Shown here one piece after another: positions 61,280 through 64,000 of a stretch of 64,000 nucleotides of DNA. The notes under the pieces are model-generated. The model did no database searches. It saw nothing but the letters and a program-made list of their open reading frames with translations, and had not been told where the DNA came from. The position numbers were made by a program, and so were the translations under genes. Positions within the stretch are counted from its first letter, which is position 1, and each line of letters begins with the position of its first letter. Where the stretch lies: positions 186,001 through 250,000 of the forward strand of contig JBBSGR010000003.1 in NCBI GenBank assembly GCA_038253945.1, given 5' to 3'. Origin of the DNA: JBBRYW01 sp038253945. GTDB taxonomy: Bacteria > Actinomycetota > Thermoleophilia > Gaiellales > Gaiellaceae.

Positions 61280-62278
61280 ATGGCAGCGACAGCGGCGGAG
61301 CGGGCGACAACGATGAAGGCGATCGTCCGCGACAAGTACGGCCCGAACGTCCTCGAGCTCCAGGAGGTCGCACAGCCGGAGCTCACGGATGACGGCGTCC
61401 TGGTGCGAGTGCGCGCCTCTTCGGTCAACCGAGTGGACTGGTACGACGTGACGGGCACGCCGTGGATCGCACGCCCGATGACGGGCCTGCGCAGGCCGAA
61501 GTCCCGCCTCATCGGGCGCGATTTCGCGGGAACGGTGGAAGCGGTCGGCAAGGACGTGATGGACCTTCAACCGCGGGATGACGTCTTCGGCGGCAGGAGC
61601 GGAGGCGGATCGTTCGCCGAGTACGTCTGCGTGCCGATGGGAGTCGCGCGGAAGCCGGCGAACCTGACGTTCGAGGAGGCGGCAGCCGTCCCTTTGGCCG
61701 CGCTCACCGCGCTGCAAGGTCTGCGCGACCACGGGCAGCTTCAGCCGGGGCAGAAGGTCCTCGTCAACGGCGCCTCGGGAGGCGTGGGTACGTTCGCGGT
61801 GCAGATCGCAAAGGCTTTCGGAGCGGAGGTAACCGCCGTCTGCAACACGAGGAATGTCGAGCAGGCGCGATCGCTCGACGCCGATCACGTGATCGACTAC
61901 ACCGGGGAGGACTTCACCCGAAGCGGCCGGCGCTACGACTTGATCCTCGATGTCGCCGGGAGCAAGTCATGGTCGCAATGCAGGCGCGTGCTGAACCCGC
62001 ACGCGACGCTTGTGATGGTCGGAGGACCGAAGGGTCCACTGCTGGGGCCGCTCGGTCACATCGCGAAGGTGCGGTTGGCGGCGTTGCGCGGGAGTCAGAA
62101 GGCCGTCTTCTTCGTCGCGAATTTCAACGGGCCCGACCTGGGTGTCCTGCGGAAGTTGCTCGAGTCGGGAAAGGTGAAGCCGGTCGTGGAGAAGCGTTAC
62201 GAGCTGATCGAAGCCGCCAACGCTCTCCGGTACTTGGGCGAAGGACACGCGCAAGGGAAGATCGTCATCAACCTCTGA
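61280..62278 (+). CDS. NAD(P)-dependent quinone oxidoreductase-like MDR protein
   Basis: 332 residues from ATG with GGAGAGG upstream (a second Met at 61313 is possible). Zinc-free medium-chain reductase: MKAIVRDKYGPNVLELQEVAQPEL, RVRASSVNRVDWYDVTGTP, LIGRDFAGTVEAVGKDV, EEAAAVPLAALTALQGL, VLVNGASGGVGTFAVQIAKAFGAEVTAVC (NADPH site) and ALRYLGEGHAQGKIVINL. Probably reduces quinones or reactive carbonyls. The 240 bases downstream hold nothing recognisable. Confidence 0.9.
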   Translation: MAATAAERATTMKAIVRDKYGPNVLELQEVAQPELTDDGVLVRVRASSVNRVDWYDVTGTPWIARPMTGLRRPKSRLIGRDFAGTVEAVGKDVMDLQPRDDVFGGRSGGGSFAEYVCVPMGVARKPANLTFEEAAAVPLAALTALQGLRDHGQLQPGQKVLVNGASGGVGTFAVQIAKAFGAEVTAVCNTRNVEQARSLDADHVIDYTGEDFTRSGRRYDLILDVAGSKSWSQCRRVLNPHATLVMVGGPKGPLLGPLGHIAKVRLAALRGSQKAVFFVANFNGPDLGVLRKLLESGKVKPVVEKRYELIEAANALRYLGEGHAQGKIVINL

Positions 62279-62520
62279 GGAATCCCGAGCGAGTCGACCG
62301 CCGCGCAACGCCGTTCGGTCGAAACGGTGCGCGGCTTCGATTTCCGCCACCTCTCCTCGCTCGTTCCGCCCCGGCGTCAGGACAGCCCGGTCCGGCATCT
62401 GCGGCAGCATCGTGTGCGGCAAGCGCGACGGCGACGCTCGCCCGGGCCAGGAAGACTCCCTCGTCAACGGGGACGCAGCGGACATCCACTGAGACGAAGG
62501 ATGTCCACGACGCCGTGAGG

Positions 62521-62916
62521 TCAGGCGCGCTGGACGCGCAGCTCGGGGGCGAGCTCGGCGAGCACCTCGAAGGCGTCATCCTGTGTCCAGACGGTGAGCT
62601 CGTGTGCGAGTGCGGTGGCGGCGATGATCGCCTCCATTGCCCCAGCGCGGACCCCCCGCGTACGAGCTTCCGCGAGCAGGTCGGCAAGCCGGTCCGTGAC
62701 CGGCTCGTCGTAGGGGAGGGCGATGAAGCGACGGGCGCGGCCGAGGGTGGTCGATCGGAGCTCGCGGAGAGGCTTGCTCGTGGCACGGCGCACCCCGACG
62801 CGAAGCTCGGTGAGCGTGGCCACCGAGATCCGGGCTTCGCCTTCGGGCGGAGCCGTCAGAGCGCTGCGCTGCTCGGAGGCGACGAACACGCTCGTGTCGG
62901 CCAGGTAGCCGCTCAC
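62521..62916 (-). CDS. PIN-domain toxin (VapC family), second module
   Basis: 131 residues from GTG, overlapping the antitoxin-fragment stop by 4 bases (GTGA). YLADTSVFVASEQ (Asp), ISVATLTELRVGVRRA (Glu), VRAGAMEAIIAATALAHELTVWTQDDAF. The usual third acidic Asp before IAATAL is Glu here. The toxin seems intact while its antitoxin partner is truncated. Confidence 0.85.
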   Translation of the reverse strand: MSGYLADTSVFVASEQRSALTAPPEGEARISVATLTELRVGVRRATSKPLRELRSTTLGRARRFIALPYDEPVTDRLADLLAEARTRGVRAGAMEAIIAATALAHELTVWTQDDAFEVLAELAPELRVQRA

Positions 62917-62990
62917 CGCGACATGTCATCGGTCGTCAGGCCGACGTCGAAGTCCTCTGCCGGGGACTCGACGCCAAGGGCGAGCCGAAT
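62913..62990 (-). pseudogene. C-terminal remnant of the antitoxin partner of the second VapC
   Basis: The frame ending at 62913 encodes IRLALGVESPAEDFDVGLTTDDMSR and overlaps the toxin start as GTGA. Upstream the same frame runs without any ATG, GTG or TTG back to the hutU stop. So the N-terminal DNA-binding half is missing, or initiation is non-standard. Confidence 0.5.
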
Positions 62991-63053
62991 CCCAGTCGGA
63001 GCTGAATCCCCACCCGGCGGGTTCGCGGCGGCGGCAGAGCCGCCTCCGAGCGC

Positions 63054-64000
63054 CTAGGCGCCGGCGCCGGGAAGCGCGACGCCGTGCTCCCCCGCCGCCT
63101 CGAGCGCCTCCTCGTAGCCTGCGTCGGCGTGCCGGACGACTCCCGTTCCGGGGTCCGCGGTCAGCACACGGTCGAGTCGCTCGGCCGCCTCGTCGGTGCC
63201 GTCGGCGACCACGACCATTCCCGCGTGGATCGAGTTGCCGATTCCGACGCCGCCGCCGTGGTGCACGCTGACCCAGGTCGCGCCGGCTGCCGTGTTGAGC
63301 AGCGCGTTCAGAATCGGCCAGTCGGCGATCGCGTCGGACCCGTCGCGCATCGCCTCCGTCTCGCGGTACGGGGACGCGACCGAGCCCGAGTCGAGGTGAT
63401 CGCGCCCGATGACGACCGGCGCCGCCACGCGCCCGGACCGAACGAGGTCGTTGATCGCGAGCCCCGCTCGGGCTCGCGCGCCGAGCCCGAGCCAGCAGAT
63501 CCTGGCGGGAAGCCCCTGGAAGACCACCCGCTCCCGAGCAAGCTCGAGCCACTGCTGAAGCGAGGCATCCTCCGGAAACAGCGTTCGCAGCGCCTCGTCG
63601 ATGACCGTGATGTCGGCCGCCTCCCCCGACAGGGCGGCCCAACGGAACGGCCCGACGCCGCGACAGAAGAGCGGCCGGATATAGGCCGGGACGAATCCCG
63701 GGTATGTGAACGCTTCCTCGACTCCTGCCTCCTGCGCCTCCCCCCTCAGGTTGTTGCCATAATCGAAAACATAGCTGCCTGCCCGGACGTACTCGAGCAT
63801 GGCTTCGACGTGGCGAACGATCGAGGCTCGGGCGCGCCGGAGATATCCCTCAGGATCCGACTCGCGCAGCTTCTCGGCCTCCTCGACCGACAGCCCCGCC
63901 GGCACGTAGCCGTTCAGCGGATCGTGGGCGGCCGTCTGATCGGTCACGAGATCGAAGTGCTCGCGGCGCCGGGCGAGCTCGGGAACGATCTCGGCGGCAT
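63054..64000 (-). CDS. hutU: Urocanate hydratase, C-terminal part (cut by window edge)
   Basis: At least 315 residues; the frame is open to base 64000. Signature segments: VTDQTAAHDPLNGYVPAGL, YVFDYGNNLRGEAQEAG, GFVPAYIRPLFCRGVGPFRW, ICWLGLGARARAGLAINDLVRSG, VIGRDHLDSGSVASPYRETEAM, GSDAIADWPILNALLNTAAGATWVSVHHGGGVG and a final HADAGYEEALE. The Cys in RPLFCRGVGPF matches the NAD-linked active-site region. It adds water to urocanate in histidine degradation, upstream of HutI. Confidence 0.95.
   Translation of the reverse strand, partial: AAEIVPELARRREHFDLVTDQTAAHDPLNGYVPAGLSVEEAEKLRESDPEGYLRRARASIVRHVEAMLEYVRAGSYVFDYGNNLRGEAQEAGVEEAFTYPGFVPAYIRPLFCRGVGPFRWAALSGEAADITVIDEALRTLFPEDASLQQWLELARERVVFQGLPARICWLGLGARARAGLAINDLVRSGRVAAPVVIGRDHLDSGSVASPYRETEAMRDGSDAIADWPILNALLNTAAGATWVSVHHGGGVGIGNSIHAGMVVVADGTDEAAERLDRVLTADPGTGVVRHADAGYEEALEAAGEHGVALPGAGA

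Overview
The window is 64 kb of very GC-rich, densely packed chromosome. Many genes start with GTG or TTG, and many neighbours overlap by 1-4 bases (ATGA, GTGA, TTGA). The order tlyA - nadK - recN - steA - mctB/steB - pyrG (16.9 to 8.1 kb) matches the order known from mycobacteria and corynebacteria. Together with the small regulator/antitoxin genes, the gene content and the frequent -10-like boxes 6-7 bases upstream of start codons (leaderless-type genes), this points to Actinomycetota, probably a deep lineage such as Thermoleophilia (Gaiellales-like). The placement is inferred from gene content, not from a search. No rRNA, tRNA, CRISPR array or intact transposon was seen.

Layout. 0-5.0 kb: a nucleoside salvage operon (deoB, two methyltransferases, deoA cut by the window edge), alanine dehydrogenase and a frameshifted aldo/keto reductase. 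5.0-8.1 kb: a DUF3866-like protein and an M20 peptidase, divergent from a TrmB-type regulator. 8.1-18.5 kb: pyrG, a GT2-phosphoglycosyltransferase fusion, mctB/steB, an SRPBCC gene, steA, recN, nadK, tlyA, a prenyl synthase, a coiled-coil gene and nusB. Three copies of a 69-bp repeat sit at gene junctions here. 18.5-24.4 kb: biotin carboxylase, a carboxyltransferase-like domain fused to BCCP that has lost its metal ligands, a secreted protein, efp, pepQ and aroQ. 24.4-28.9 kb: aroKB (fused), aroC, aroE, mltG and ruvX.

29.0-43.6 kb is the most distinctive part, a locus for methylated amines made of two convergent transcription units. The plus-strand unit encodes a gamma-glutamylmethylamide-synthetase-like protein, the three N-methylglutamate synthase subunits and an unknown acidic protein. 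The minus-strand unit encodes an APC permease, a trimethylamine/dimethylamine dehydrogenase, EtfB, EtfA, a membrane Fe-S oxidoreductase and a GcvT-like aminomethyltransferase. A simple reading: the dehydrogenase demethylates tri- or dimethylamine and passes electrons to ETF and then the membrane Fe-S protein. The GcvT-like protein may capture the one-carbon unit, and the GMAS/NMGS enzymes load methylamine onto glutamate.

43.7-58.9 kb: a zinc-ribbon membrane protein, a universal stress protein, an MFS transporter, a decayed region with a duplicated alaS tail, alaS, small membrane/secreted genes, an RsbW-SigB type pair, mnmA with a vestigial N-terminal domain, a candidate structured RNA, an RlpA-like protein, aspS, hisS, an MBL hydrolase and a cupin. 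58.9-64 kb: histidine degradation genes hutI and hutU (cut by the window edge), separated by about 3 kb holding two VapBC-type modules, a quinone-oxidoreductase-like gene and remnants of prs and TetR-like genes.
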